64,000 nucleotides of DNA. Source: Bog-159 sp049511415 (GTDB lineage Bacteria > Acidobacteriota > Terriglobia > Bryobacterales > Bryobacteraceae). Below, piece by piece: positions 1 through 9,465 of the stretch; the stretch's first letter is position 1; every line of letters starts with the position of its first letter. Position numbers and translations under genes: made by a program. Under the pieces are notes generated by a model, which worked only from the letters and a program-made list of their open reading frames with translations, searched no databases and was not told where the DNA came from. Location of the stretch: positions 1 through 64,000 of the forward strand of contig JBEKYC010000005.1 in assembly GCA_049511415.1 (NCBI GenBank). The letters run 5' to 3'.

Positions 1-3
1 GCT

Positions 4-747
4 GTGCCCCTGGATGCTGCCACCAAGACCCAAGTGCAGGATATCTGGCGGCAGGCCACCGCCCAGATGAAGAAGGGTGATTTCGACGGTGCAGCCGCCC
101 AATACCAGCGGTTGGCCCGCTTGCGCCCAGGCTGGGCGCCGGCGATGGCCGCTTTGGGCGCTGCCTTAGCCGCCAAAGGCAACTCGGCGGGGGCAGCCGA
201 CCAGAAGATTGCTCTGAACCGGACCGGTGACTTGACCGCCGCCATCGCGCGGTATAGTGAGGCGCTCAGCCTCCACCCGAACGTGGCGATCACCCATTAC
301 CACCTGGGCACGGCGCTGGGCAAGTTGGGCGACCTGGACGGGGACATGCGCGAACAGCAGGAAGCGCTCCAGCTCGATCCCGGCCTAGCGGTGGCGCACG
401 CCCAGCTCGGATACGTTTACTCGCATAAAGAGTCTTGGAGCGATGCCGCTCGCGAATACCGTGAGGCGATCCGGTTGAAGCCGGACTTGGCGGAGGCCCA
501 CAGCGGCCTCGGCGATGCACTCGGACACATGGGCGACTGGCTGAGAGAGATAGCCGAAGAACGAATCGCCATCCACCACGCCCCACGCTTAGCCGTGGCG
601 CATTTCCAGCTTGCCACGGCGCTGGAACACGAAGGCGACTCTTCGACGGCACTTGAGGAATATCGCCGCGCGGCCGAGTTAGACCCTCGGGAGGCGAACT
701 TCCAGGCAAACTACAGACGTTTAGCGAGAGAGATCAACGCCAGGTAG
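4..747 (+). CDS. TPR-repeat protein, probably missing its 5' end
   Basis: The reading frame is open from a GTG at the very edge of the window, so the true start probably lies upstream. The protein is built of tandem tetratricopeptide repeats of about 34 residues. Signature stretches such as HYHLGTALGKLGDLDG, AHAQLGYVYSHKESW and AHSGLGDALGHMGDW each pair a G/A-L-G helix with a following A-x-x-x-Y-x-x-A-L-x-L-x-P helix. TPR arrays are protein-interaction scaffolds, and no catalytic domain is visible in this part. The repeat near residues 60-75 is irregular, as if a repeat unit had been partly lost. The partner is unknown. Confidence 0.75.
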   Translation: MPLDAATKTQVQDIWRQATAQMKKGDFDGAAAQYQRLARLRPGWAPAMAALGAALAAKGNSAGAADQKIALNRTGDLTAAIARYSEALSLHPNVAITHYHLGTALGKLGDLDGDMREQQEALQLDPGLAVAHAQLGYVYSHKESWSDAAREYREAIRLKPDLAEAHSGLGDALGHMGDWLREIAEERIAIHHAPRLAVAHFQLATALEHEGDSSTALEEYRRAAELDPREANFQANYRRLAREINAR

Positions 748-786
748 TTCAGGCTGTCCTGCAGCGCTGCGGCGAGACCGACCTCG

Positions 787-1281
787 CGATTTGTAAACGT
801 CGCAATTCTGAAGAATGGCGCCCGTCCCACGGTACTGGTGCGACGGATTTGGACGAGCTGCGTGGAGGAGGCTGCGGCCTGCCTTAAGCGCCACAACCGC
901 GCGATCCGCTCGATCGCCGCGAGTGTATTGCGCCGCGTCACTTCGCTGGCGGGCGAGGGCGCACCCGTTATCTATAACGATTCGGCGCTGGCGGCGCGGT
1001 TGAAAGCAGCGCTGGCCACCGTCCTGGGAGCGGGAACGTAGTGGACGGGAGAGCGGCCATGGCCAGCGAAGACTTCGGACCGTTCGGCCAGGAAAGGCGG
1101 CAGATTCCATGCGTCATGCTATGGCTGGGCGCGGCGGATCGAGAAACTGGCGGAAAGCCGGCGAACAGGGAAGCCCCTGCCGTCACTGCATTCGATCCTT
1201 TTTGCGCCTTTGCCGGAGCTGGCGATTCGCACGGGTGTGATCGCGATGACCTCGTCGGTAATCGAGCTGATGGCAAAGTAG
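787..1281 (+). pseudogene. Decayed M20-family amidohydrolase/peptidase remnant
   Basis: No single frame is open, but pieces of an M20 amidohydrolase (hippurate hydrolase/carboxypeptidase type) follow one another. Frame 1 at 787-840 reads VAILKNGARPTVLVR, then frame 3 reads TDLDELR, the family's N-terminal metal-site region. Frame 1 then jumps to C-terminal sequence ending APVIYNDSALAARLKAAL. A TAG at 1039 is followed in frame 3 by MASEDFGPFGQ (the conserved S-E-D-F motif). Frame 1 resumes with IRTGVIAMTSSVIELMAK and a stop at 1279-1281, which looks like the native C-terminus. The central part is deleted and at least three frameshifts are present, so the gene is dead. Confidence 0.7.
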
Positions 1282-1313
1282 CCACCGCTGGACAACCGTC
1301 CGCGGGGCGACAA

Positions 1314-2588
1314 TCAGGCGAATTTGTATTCGCCTGGTACGGGGAGCGGCGGCACGTCCATTTTCATGTCGTAATCGAAGGCTTTGGGCTGCAGGTCCAG
1401 ATTCGAATTCATCATCTGGTCCCAGGTGATCTCCTGGCCGGAGTAGGCCGACTCGCGGGCCATGATGCAGGTCATGGTGCTTTCGGCGACGGCCATGCCG
1501 TCGTTGATATAAGGGCCCTGGCCGCGAATGCTCTTCACTAATGCGATGTGCTCGCGCACGTAGGGATCTTCGCCCTTCTGTCCCATGTCGCGGCAATTCG
1601 TGCGGCCCTTGGTGCCCACGATCAGCTCCGAAACATTGGTATAAGCGGGTTTGCGGAACTGGCGGCAATGGCTCGACATGTGCACGCCGTTGGCGTAGGT
1701 AAAATCGGCATCGATGTGATCGAAGATGTTGCCGTAGATTTCGGCGCGAGGGCGCCACGCCGCGCCACCCGACGCGAATACTTTCACCGGATGGGCGCCC
1801 ATGAACCAGTTGACGGCATCGATATTGTGGAGGTGCTGTTCCACGATCTGATCGCCGCAGATCCAAACGAAGGAGTACCAGGCCCGGTGCTGAAACACCA
1901 TGTCGGACCACTTGGCATCGCGCTCCTGCTGCTGGATCACGGGCGTGCCGACCCAGTAACCGTAGGTCGCCACGATATCGCCGATGGCGCCGTCGCGCAC
2001 CTTGTGCCAGGTTTCCAGGTACTCCGTCTGATTGCGGCGCTGCGCACCGGACATCACCGTTAGTTTCAGTTCCTCGGCTTTTCTGGAGGCCGCCATGACT
2101 TTGCGGACGCCCACGGGATCGGTACCGAAAGGCTTTTCCGCGAAGATGTGCTTTTTGGCCTCCACAGCGGCGACGAAATGTTCGGGGCGATAACCGGGCG
2201 GGGTTGCCAGCAGGACGACGTCGATATCCGAAGCCAGGACTTTCTTGTACGCGTCGAAGCCGACGAAGTGATGATCGGGATCGACCTTGACCTTTTCCGC
2301 AACGGCCGAGTATTTGGACTGGCGGATCTCGGCGAGGGACTTCTCCAGGTGGTCTTCGAAGATGTCGCCCATAGCCACCAGTTGGACGTTGTCGTTGCCG
2401 TGCAGGAATTGCTGGGTCGCCTCGGTGCCGCGGCCGCCGCAGCCGATCAAGCCGGCCTTCAGCATTTCGTTGCCTGCGCCGCGCACGAGCTCCGGGCGGA
2501 TGATCGTGAACGCCGCGGCGCCCGCGGCCAAAGCAGTAGAGTTGCCCAGAAACGACCTTCTGGAAACCCGGTTCGAATCGTTTTCCAT
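1314..2588 (-). CDS. Tat-exported Gfo/Idh/MocA-family oxidoreductase
   Basis: This is an NAD(P)-dependent oxidoreductase of the Gfo/Idh/MocA family, which usually acts on sugars, inositols or their derivatives. Residues 9-15 (SRRSFLG) followed by an Ala-rich hydrophobic stretch form a twin-arginine signal, so the folded protein should be exported with its cofactor. The Rossmann motif GLIGCGGRG is at residues 46-54 and the family E-K-P motif at about 151-153. The 424-residue length fits the secreted subgroup common in Acidobacteria and Planctomycetes. The start is supported by an AGAGGTGA ribosome-binding site. It lies 68 bp downstream of the MtrB-like gene on the same strand, so co-transcription is possible, but a functional link is not evident. 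Substrate unknown. Confidence 0.92.
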   Translation of the reverse strand: MENDSNRVSRRSFLGNSTALAAGAAAFTIIRPELVRGAGNEMLKAGLIGCGGRGTEATQQFLHGNDNVQLVAMGDIFEDHLEKSLAEIRQSKYSAVAEKVKVDPDHHFVGFDAYKKVLASDIDVVLLATPPGYRPEHFVAAVEAKKHIFAEKPFGTDPVGVRKVMAASRKAEELKLTVMSGAQRRNQTEYLETWHKVRDGAIGDIVATYGYWVGTPVIQQQERDAKWSDMVFQHRAWYSFVWICGDQIVEQHLHNIDAVNWFMGAHPVKVFASGGAAWRPRAEIYGNIFDHIDADFTYANGVHMSSHCRQFRKPAYTNVSELIVGTKGRTNCRDMGQKGEDPYVREHIALVKSIRGQGPYINDGMAVAESTMTCIMARESAYSGQEITWDQMMNSNLDLQPKAFDYDMKMDVPPLPVPGEYKFA

Positions 2589-2656
2589 ACATTCACCTCT
2601 CTTGGGCTTAAGCAGCGATTGTATCCCAAGGCTGCGGTGCTCGGGTACGCAGCGGG

Positions 2657-4654
2657 CTAAAAGGCCCAGGTCAGGCTGGTGTATCCCATATTGGCGTGGT
2701 AGCCCTGATAGAAAGAAAGCAGGCCGAAATCTTCGTGGTAGTTATAGAATTGCCAGCCGGCGTTCCATTGGAGCTTGGGGTTCAGGCGGACGGAGAGGCG
2801 GGCCATGGGCGATTGATAGTTCAGCGGAAATGTCTGGACCGGCGCGAACACGAGAGAAACCGGATCGGTGGCGCCGACGGGCGCCGGAGTGGAACGGCCA
2901 TCGCCCGTGTCACGGGTAATGCTGTAGCCCACGTATAAATCGGTGCGCTTGGCGATGGCGAATCGGGTTCCCAGGTTGGCCGCATGAATGTTGCTGATAT
3001 AGACCTGGTTGCTCGAAAGCTGGTCGGGACCGGCAAAGAACAGAATGCCGGAGAGCGAATCCAGATGAAGCTTCGAATAACTTGCATCCAGGGTAAACCA
3101 ATCATGTGGCGACCACGCGGCGTTGGCGCTGTAAGTTCGAGCGTGCGAGCTATAACTGCTCAAGGTGACTGAATTGTTGTTGTAATTCTGTTTGTAGGCC
3201 GCGCCCAGAGTCAGGCTCTTCACACGGTATTCGGCACGGCCATTCAGCGCCTGGTAATTGCGGTCGCTCACCGGCGTAAATGGGCGGTTGGCGCGGCCAA
3301 TCTCGCTTTCCAGGTTGAAGGTGAGGGATTTCCGTAACTTGACTCGAACTCCCAGGAGGCCTTCCTGGAGCAGGTTGACCTGCTCGTAAGCGGCGCCGCT
3401 GAACGGCGAGTTGACGGCATAGTCTTCGATGTCCTCGACGCGGCGGTCCGAATAATGATAGCCGGCATACACGCTGAACCAATTGCGCAGGCGATAGTGC
3501 AGGTCGGTGGCATTGGCGATGGTGCGCAATCCGAGATAACGGAATGATACGAAGGCCGAGGTTTGGGTCGTCAAATCATACTGCAGATAGTCGGATGTGC
3601 CGTCGATGCGCGTGCTATCTATGGTGGTGTTGTTGACAACGGTGAGGCGGGATGTGGGGAAGAGGCTGATGGACAGATCGCCGGTGAGCGACGGCCGGGA
3701 GGCATCCCCACCCACAAAGATCTGCTGGTTCTGCGCGCCCAGGGGCGTCATGCCGAATGCGTTTTCATCCAGGATGAAATTGCGCTTGCCGTCGACGTAA
3801 ACGATTCGACCGTTGACGGCCAGGCGCGGGCCGCTCTTATTGATATTGCCCAGCCAATAAGGACTGGCGCCGTGATACGGCTCCGAACGCTGGAATTGAT
3901 TGAGTGTTACGCCTGCCGCGGGATTGTCGCCTAATTCCGCGCCGCTTTCCTGGTAGCCGCTGTCATCCTTGAAGAAGACCCAGGCATGGGACAGGGTCAA
4001 TTGGAAGCCGGCGAAACGCAGATCCGCGCCCAGGCGATACTCGTCCTGCTCGCGGCGGATGTTCTCGAACACCGGAAAATCGCTCTGGTTGGGCGCGCTG
4101 AACAATTCCACGGTGGACAATGCCGGGCCGTCTTGCGTGTTCCGGCTGTAGCCCAGGTGAAGCCGAATGTTAGATTGCGGCAGCAGCGTCAGGTCGTGAT
4201 CTTGCATGTGGCGCGTGGTATCCATCATGTGCGTTCCCGCGGTCAGAACCAGGTCGGGATTATAGTAATCGTCCGACCGCCACAGCATATCGTAGCGGTA
4301 GAGTTTGTTTTTCTCGATGCGCAGGGCGACTGACTGATAAGGGTCGTTACCGAGTCCGGAGGTGGTCAGCACGATTTGATCGAACCAGCGCCCCTGCCCA
4401 TCGCGCGAGTTTACGAACAGGTTGCTGCCCAGGAGTCTTATGCCATTGCCGTAATTCACGTCGGCGCGATAGGTGCCCAAACTGCCGCTCACCTCCGCGA
4501 AACGGTACCCGGTTTCGAATGATTCCATTACGTTGTAGTCGCCGGTATTGTCGCCGCGGGGCGAACCGGCCTGCTCGGGCGTGGGGGCTATGGTCTGCTG
4601 CGCGAGCGTGGCCTGCGCCAGGAGAATCCATACGATGTAGAATTGCGTGCGCAT
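2657..4654 (-). CDS. MtrB/PioB-like outer-membrane beta-barrel of a porin-cytochrome conduit
   Basis: A 665-residue protein with an N-terminal signal peptide (cleavage near ATLAQ-Q). The rest is alternating polar/hydrophobic, aromatic-rich sequence ending in a C-terminal Phe, as in outer-membrane beta-barrels. Size and position directly after a decaheme cytochrome gene (9 bp gap) point to the MtrB/PioB family, which sheaths a periplasmic decaheme cytochrome so that electrons can cross the outer membrane. No cysteine is present anywhere, so the N-terminal CXXC seen in Shewanella MtrB is absent. No third, outer-surface cytochrome is encoded next to it. The family call rests on architecture and context rather than on a strong motif. 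Confidence 0.78.
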   Translation of the reverse strand: MRTQFYIVWILLAQATLAQQTIAPTPEQAGSPRGDNTGDYNVMESFETGYRFAEVSGSLGTYRADVNYGNGIRLLGSNLFVNSRDGQGRWFDQIVLTTSGLGNDPYQSVALRIEKNKLYRYDMLWRSDDYYNPDLVLTAGTHMMDTTRHMQDHDLTLLPQSNIRLHLGYSRNTQDGPALSTVELFSAPNQSDFPVFENIRREQDEYRLGADLRFAGFQLTLSHAWVFFKDDSGYQESGAELGDNPAAGVTLNQFQRSEPYHGASPYWLGNINKSGPRLAVNGRIVYVDGKRNFILDENAFGMTPLGAQNQQIFVGGDASRPSLTGDLSISLFPTSRLTVVNNTTIDSTRIDGTSDYLQYDLTTQTSAFVSFRYLGLRTIANATDLHYRLRNWFSVYAGYHYSDRRVEDIEDYAVNSPFSGAAYEQVNLLQEGLLGVRVKLRKSLTFNLESEIGRANRPFTPVSDRNYQALNGRAEYRVKSLTLGAAYKQNYNNNSVTLSSYSSHARTYSANAAWSPHDWFTLDASYSKLHLDSLSGILFFAGPDQLSSNQVYISNIHAANLGTRFAIAKRTDLYVGYSITRDTGDGRSTPAPVGATDPVSLVFAPVQTFPLNYQSPMARLSVRLNPKLQWNAGWQFYNYHEDFGLLSFYQGYHANMGYTSLTWAF

Positions 4655-4663
4655 GGCTATTTT

Positions 4664-5566
4664 CTAGCGGAAGAAGTAACTGTCGCTGTTGGATCCATGG
4701 ATGCGCACATGACAGACCGTGCAGCGCTGATAGCGCGGGTCCAACATATTGTGGGTGGAGGACAGGGGAGTAATGCCGTTATTGCGGGTGCCGAAGCTGT
4801 CCGCGCCGTTGTGACAGCGCAGGCAAAGCGTGAAAACTACCGGTCGCTGTAGCAGTTTGGCATTGGTCGATCCGTGCGGATAGTGGCAGGCGCCGCAGCC
4901 TTCCACGCGCACCGGCGGATGCTCATAGGCGAACGGGCCGCGCTTGTCGACGTGACATTTCAGGCAGGCTTCTTCATTGCCTTCGGCCTGCGACACCATC
5001 CGCGGACGGTCCGCCATTCCCCAGCTGGGCGCGAAAGTGCCGTGCGGATTGTGACAATCGGTACAATTCATGAAACCTTCGTTAACCCGATGCTTGAAGG
5101 GCATGGAGAACTGCGCGCGCACGTCCGCGTGGCAGCCATAGCATAGGTCCGTCTGTTTCTTAGCCAGTAAGAAGCGCGGCACGGGCGACTTATGGATGGA
5201 GTGGCAGTTGGTGCAAACCACATCAGCCAGGGAGTGTTCGGAACGGCGTATGTTAGCCTTTCCGAAGTCAGTCGCGTGACATTTCAAGCAAGCAGCCAGC
5301 ACGGCGCCGGTGTTCATCAACGAGAATGCGCGCGGGATGGTGGTCTTACCGCCGCGGGCTTCTACGTGCGCCTTCGCGGGTCCATGGCAGCCTTCGCATC
5401 CGGTACGCTCGGGCGGTTGATCGTCATTGGCAACGCTCTTATAATGCGGGTTCTTATAGAAGTTGAACCAGATATCCGCGTGACATGTCTTGCATACCGC
5501 GCTGCCGACATAGTCGGACGCCATCAGCGGCACGCACACGCATAACCACAGCCACCCTCTCCGCAC
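4664..5566 (-). CDS. Decaheme c-type cytochrome, DmsE/MtrA family
   Basis: The 300-residue secreted protein has a short signal peptide and exactly ten CXXCH haem-attachment motifs spread over its whole length (CKTCH, CEGCH, CLKCH, CTNCH, CYGCH, CTDCH, CLKCH, CGACH, CLRCH, CTVCH). Many extra histidines (for example NPH, SIH, HPP, YPH) could be distal ligands. Ten haems in about 300 residues is the hallmark of MtrA/DmsE/PioA cytochromes, periplasmic electron carriers that plug into an MtrB-type barrel. The barrel gene follows after 9 bp, so the two form a two-gene conduit. It is divergent from the GH31 gene; the 85 bp between them must hold both promoters. Confidence 0.95.
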   Translation of the reverse strand: MRRGWLWLCVCVPLMASDYVGSAVCKTCHADIWFNFYKNPHYKSVANDDQPPERTGCEGCHGPAKAHVEARGGKTTIPRAFSLMNTGAVLAACLKCHATDFGKANIRRSEHSLADVVCTNCHSIHKSPVPRFLLAKKQTDLCYGCHADVRAQFSMPFKHRVNEGFMNCTDCHNPHGTFAPSWGMADRPRMVSQAEGNEEACLKCHVDKRGPFAYEHPPVRVEGCGACHYPHGSTNAKLLQRPVVFTLCLRCHNGADSFGTRNNGITPLSSTHNMLDPRYQRCTVCHVRIHGSNSDSYFFR

Positions 5567-5651
5567 AACTTCACTATAGAGGAAAAAACCGTAAACACCT
5601 GCAAATTCTCAGTGGTCCGGCACCGTAATACAATGGCGTTCGGTACCGGTC

Positions 5652-8060
5652 ATGAAAACACTTGTCCTGTCCGCCGCATGCTTATTCGGGCTAGCCACCA
5701 CCGCCGTGGCTATCGACCTCAGGAACTTCGCGCCAATTGGTCCGCTGGAGAGCTTCACGCAAGCCCGCGATAGCGTGACGATCACCTGCCGCGACCATTC
5801 GCAGGTGCGGTTTTCCATACTGGCGCCGGATTTGATCCGCGTGCGGGCCGCGTTTGGTGGAGCACTGCCCGAGCGGGACCACTCCTGGGCGATCGCGAAG
5901 ACTGCCTGGGATGTTCCCCAATGGACGGTGCGCGAAGAATCGAGCGGATTGCTGATCGCGACGCCGGAGGTGGAGGTATTCGTGCAGCGCTCCCCGCTGC
6001 TGGTGGAGTTTCGGGATGCCGCGACGCACCGGCCGGTCAACCGGGATCACCGGCCCATGATGCACGATTCGATCTCGGGGGCGGTGGCGGCCGCCAAAGT
6101 GCTGGGTTTCGACGAACACTTTTACGGGTTGGGGGAGAAGGCGGCGCGCCTGGACAAACGGCGCGGCCAGTTCACGATGTGGAACTCGGATACGCCGGCT
6201 TATAAGGAAGACACCGATCCGATCTACCAGGACATCCCGTTCTATCTCGGCTGGCAACCGGGCGGCGTTTACGGCATCTTTTTTGACAACAGCTATCGCA
6301 CCCACTTTGATTTCGGCGGTGAGTCACCGGAATACGCGGCCTTCGTGGCGGAGGGCGGCGAGATGAATTATTACTTCTTCTGGGGACCTGCGATGAAAAA
6401 GGTAGTCGGCCGGTATGCCGATCTTACGGGTCACTTGCCCATGCCTCCCAAATGGGCGCTGGGAAATCAGCAAAGCCGCTGGAGTTACTTTCCCGACAAA
6501 GTCGCGGAAGAGGTAGTGAGACGTTACCGGGCGGAGGACCTGCCGTTGGACGTTCTGCATCTGGATATCGATTACATGAACGAATATCGCGTATTCACGT
6601 GGTCGCCGCATGGATATCCGGACCCAAGCGCATTTACAGCCGCGCTGCGAAAGCAGGGAGTGAAGGTGGTGGTGATCGTGGATCCGGGGGTCAAGTATCA
6701 ACCACCCGCACCGGGCGGCGGCAGGGCGGCAACCAAGCCGGAGTTGGCTGCGCAAAGCGAGAGTTACTACGTATATAACGACGGGCTGGCCAAGGATTAT
6801 TTTCTAAAGCGTGCAGATGGCAAGTTATGGATCGGCGCGGTGTGGCCGGGTAAGGCAGTTTACGCCGACTTTACGATGGAAGCGGCGGCAAACTGGTGGG
6901 GTGGACTGCATCGCGCCTATCTGGATCATGGGGTGGCCGGCATCTGGAACGACATGAACGAGCCTTCGGATTTTCTGGATCAGACAGGCAAGACGCAGAT
7001 GGATGTGGTTTTTAGCGATGGCGGGGCGAACTCCCCTTACGCGGCGAATCGAAACCTCTTTGCTCTTACCGAAGCGCGGGCCACTTATGAAGGCCTGACG
7101 GGGCTGCGCCCCAACGAGCGTCCTTACGTCATCACACGCGCGGGTTACGCGGGCATTCAACGTTATTCCACCATGTGGACGGGCGATAATACGGCAACGT
7201 GGGATGCCATGGCGCTGAGCATTCCGATGTTTGAAACCCTGGGGCTTTCGGGCGAGCCGTTCGTAGGCGCGGATGCCGGCGGCTTTATCGGGCGCACGGA
7301 CGCTGAACTACTAACGCGCTGGTACCAGATCGCGTTTCTGACGCCATTCTGCCGGAATCACGCGCAGCGGGACGCTTACGATCATGAGCCGTGGCGCTTT
7401 GGCACTTACTACGAGGACATCATCCGGCGGTACCTGAAGCTGCGATACCAGATGCTGCCGTTTCTGTATAGCGCGCTCGAGGAGGCGCATCGCACGGGTG
7501 TGCCGATGTTCAGGCCGCTGATCCTGAATTATCAGAATGACGCCAACGTGTTGGATATCGACGACGAGTTTATGATCGGCGGCGATTTGCTGGCGGCGCC
7601 GATTCTGAAGCCCGGACAAAGCAGCCGGCTGGTTTATCTGCCCGAGGGTACCTGGGTGGATTATTGGACCGGCCGCCAGATCGCCGGTCATCACATGATT
7701 CATGCGGACGCGCCGCTTGAGACTGTGCCGCTCTACGTGCGCGCGGGCGCCATAATCCCGACGGGTCCGGCCATGAACTATGTAGGCGAGAAGCCCACTG
7801 ATCCAATCACTTTTCGAGTCTATCCGGACGCACAGGGCAAGGCACAGGCTTCGCTTTACGAAGATGACGGAATCAGTCCGGCGTACCGTGAGGGCGCATT
7901 CCGGCGGACCAATATAACGTATGAGGGCGGGGCGATCCATGTGAGCGCGGCGGCCGGCACCTACCAGCCAGGCGCTCGCAAGCTGCTGTTCCTGCTACAA
8001 GGCGGGCAGTCGGCGCAAGTCGCCGATGATGGCAAGGCGCATGAGATCCGCTTGCGCTGA
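5652..8060 (+). CDS. Glycoside hydrolase family 31 alpha-glucosidase/xylosidase, secreted
   Basis: An 802-residue GH31 enzyme that hydrolyses terminal alpha-glycosidic bonds by a retaining mechanism. A signal peptide (residues 1-20) precedes the N-terminal beta-sandwich. The (beta/alpha)8 barrel carries the nucleophile Asp in GIWNDMNEPSDF (about residue 431) and the acid/base Asp in MWTGDNTATWD (about residue 508). It also has the substrate-binding DIDYMNEYRVF and a C-terminal beta-domain typical of the family (DDGISPAYREG). Export suggests action on external or periplasmic oligosaccharides. The next gene follows after 19 bp. Exact substrate specificity (maltose, isomaltose or xyloside) cannot be told from motifs alone. 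Confidence 0.93.
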   Translation: MKTLVLSAACLFGLATTAVAIDLRNFAPIGPLESFTQARDSVTITCRDHSQVRFSILAPDLIRVRAAFGGALPERDHSWAIAKTAWDVPQWTVREESSGLLIATPEVEVFVQRSPLLVEFRDAATHRPVNRDHRPMMHDSISGAVAAAKVLGFDEHFYGLGEKAARLDKRRGQFTMWNSDTPAYKEDTDPIYQDIPFYLGWQPGGVYGIFFDNSYRTHFDFGGESPEYAAFVAEGGEMNYYFFWGPAMKKVVGRYADLTGHLPMPPKWALGNQQSRWSYFPDKVAEEVVRRYRAEDLPLDVLHLDIDYMNEYRVFTWSPHGYPDPSAFTAALRKQGVKVVVIVDPGVKYQPPAPGGGRAATKPELAAQSESYYVYNDGLAKDYFLKRADGKLWIGAVWPGKAVYADFTMEAAANWWGGLHRAYLDHGVAGIWNDMNEPSDFLDQTGKTQMDVVFSDGGANSPYAANRNLFALTEARATYEGLTGLRPNERPYVITRAGYAGIQRYSTMWTGDNTATWDAMALSIPMFETLGLSGEPFVGADAGGFIGRTDAELLTRWYQIAFLTPFCRNHAQRDAYDHEPWRFGTYYEDIIRRYLKLRYQMLPFLYSALEEAHRTGVPMFRPLILNYQNDANVLDIDDEFMIGGDLLAAPILKPGQSSRLVYLPEGTWVDYWTGRQIAGHHMIHADAPLETVPLYVRAGAIIPTGPAMNYVGEKPTDPITFRVYPDAQGKAQASLYEDDGISPAYREGAFRRTNITYEGGAIHVSAAAGTYQPGARKLLFLLQGGQSAQVADDGKAHEIRLR

Positions 8061-8079
8061 TATTGTAGGAGAGCACCCG

Positions 8080-9465
8080 ATGTTGGCTAAAGAATACAGC
8101 CTGGTTCCGCGCGCCGTGCCGCGCGTGGACACGCCGTATCGTAAGATCGTCACGGAACTGCCGGTCCCGGAATCGGTGCCCATTCTGGAACGGCTGCACG
8201 CCTGCGAGCCGATCGCCATGCGGGGACAGCCGCCGGTGTTATGGGATCGCGCCGAAGGCTTCCAGGTTTTCGACAAGTGGGGCAATCAATGGGTGGACTG
8301 GTCGTCCGGCGTGCTGATCGCGAACGCCGGACATGGCCGGCGCGAGGTGGTGGAGGCGATCCAGGCGCAAGCTTCCGCGCACTTACTGACGAATTATTGC
8401 TTTCCGAGCGAGATTCGGGCACGGCTAGTGGAGAAGCTGGTCTCGATCCTGCCGGCGCCGTTGCGGAAGGTGTTTCTGCTGACCACGGGTTCGGAAGCGG
8501 TAGAGTGCGCCATTAAACTATGCCGCACACACGGCGTGAGGTCGGGCGGCCGTTCGAAGAATGTCATCGTATCGTTTGCGGAGGCCTTTCACGGGCGCAC
8601 GCTGGGCGCGCAGCAGGCGGGCGGCATTCCGTCGCTGAAGGAATGGATCGTGAATCTGGACCGCGGATTTGCGCAGGTTCCCTTTCCGGATGGCTACCGC
8701 ACGGCGGACACATCCTTCCATCGGTTCGAACGCGGCTTGTTGGAGAATTCCATCGAGCCGCAGAACGTGGCGGGAGTGATCCTGGAAACGTACCAGGGCG
8801 GCAGTGCGGCATTCGCGCCGGCGGCTTACATGCGCGATCTCCGGTCATGGTGCAGCGGCCACAAGACGCTTTTGGTGTGCGACGAAGTACAGGCGGGCTT
8901 CGGGCGCACCGGGAAGATGTGGGGATTTGAGCACTACGGAATCGTGCCGGATCTGGCGCTGTTCGGCAAAGGCATCTCCAGTTCGCTGCCGCTGGCGGCG
9001 GTGGCGGGTCGCAGTGATGTGATGGATTTGCAACCCGCCGGCAGCATGACTTCGACGCACACGGGCAATCCGGTCTGTTGCGCGGCGGCACTGGCTTCCA
9101 TCGATCTGATCTTGCGTGAGGGGCTGGCGGAGAATTCGCGGAAGGCGGGCGGCATGCTGCATCAAAAGCTTTGTGAACTCGCTTCGCGCACGCCACAGAT
9201 CGGCCGCGTGGAAGGCAAGGGCCTAGTTGCCGGCTTAGCCTTCGTGCAACCCGGCACGAAGGAACCGGATGGCGAACTGGCATGGGACGTAGTGCGGCGG
9301 GCGGTGGAGAAGGGCGTGTTGATGTTCAGCCCGGTGGGACATGGCGGCGCGACCATCAAGATCTGCCCACCGCTCGTGATTACCGAAGCCGCGATTCTCG
9401 ATAGCATCGGCGCGTTGGAAGAAGCTCTCGGCGACGCCGTGCGCGCGCGGAACGCGGCTGCCTGA
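8080..9465 (+). CDS. Class III PLP-dependent aminotransferase
   Basis: A 461-residue aminotransferase of the acetylornithine/4-aminobutyrate class (fold type I). Visible are the cofactor phosphate loop FLLTTGSEAVECAIK, the aromatic/histidine segment EAFHGRTLG, the Asp of CDEVQAGFGRTGK that pairs with the pyridine nitrogen, and the Schiff-base lysine in LFGKGISSS (about residue 297). The start at 8080 is preferred over an upstream in-frame ATG because GTAGGAGAG lies 7 nt before it and the extra N-terminal residues do not resemble the family. The stop overlaps the start of the next gene (TGATG), implying translational coupling with the oxidoreductase. An amino-sugar or amino-acid substrate is possible; none is provable. 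Confidence 0.92.
   Translation: MLAKEYSLVPRAVPRVDTPYRKIVTELPVPESVPILERLHACEPIAMRGQPPVLWDRAEGFQVFDKWGNQWVDWSSGVLIANAGHGRREVVEAIQAQASAHLLTNYCFPSEIRARLVEKLVSILPAPLRKVFLLTTGSEAVECAIKLCRTHGVRSGGRSKNVIVSFAEAFHGRTLGAQQAGGIPSLKEWIVNLDRGFAQVPFPDGYRTADTSFHRFERGLLENSIEPQNVAGVILETYQGGSAAFAPAAYMRDLRSWCSGHKTLLVCDEVQAGFGRTGKMWGFEHYGIVPDLALFGKGISSSLPLAAVAGRSDVMDLQPAGSMTSTHTGNPVCCAAALASIDLILREGLAENSRKAGGMLHQKLCELASRTPQIGRVEGKGLVAGLAFVQPGTKEPDGELAWDVVRRAVEKGVLMFSPVGHGGATIKICPPLVITEAAILDSIGALEEALGDAVRARNAAA

Noticed and set aside
1183..2592. 469-codon minus-strand frame in another phase over the Gfo/Idh gene
   Set aside because: Arg/Gly-rich shadow of the real gene; no motifs, while the overlapping frame has a Tat signal and Rossmann motif.
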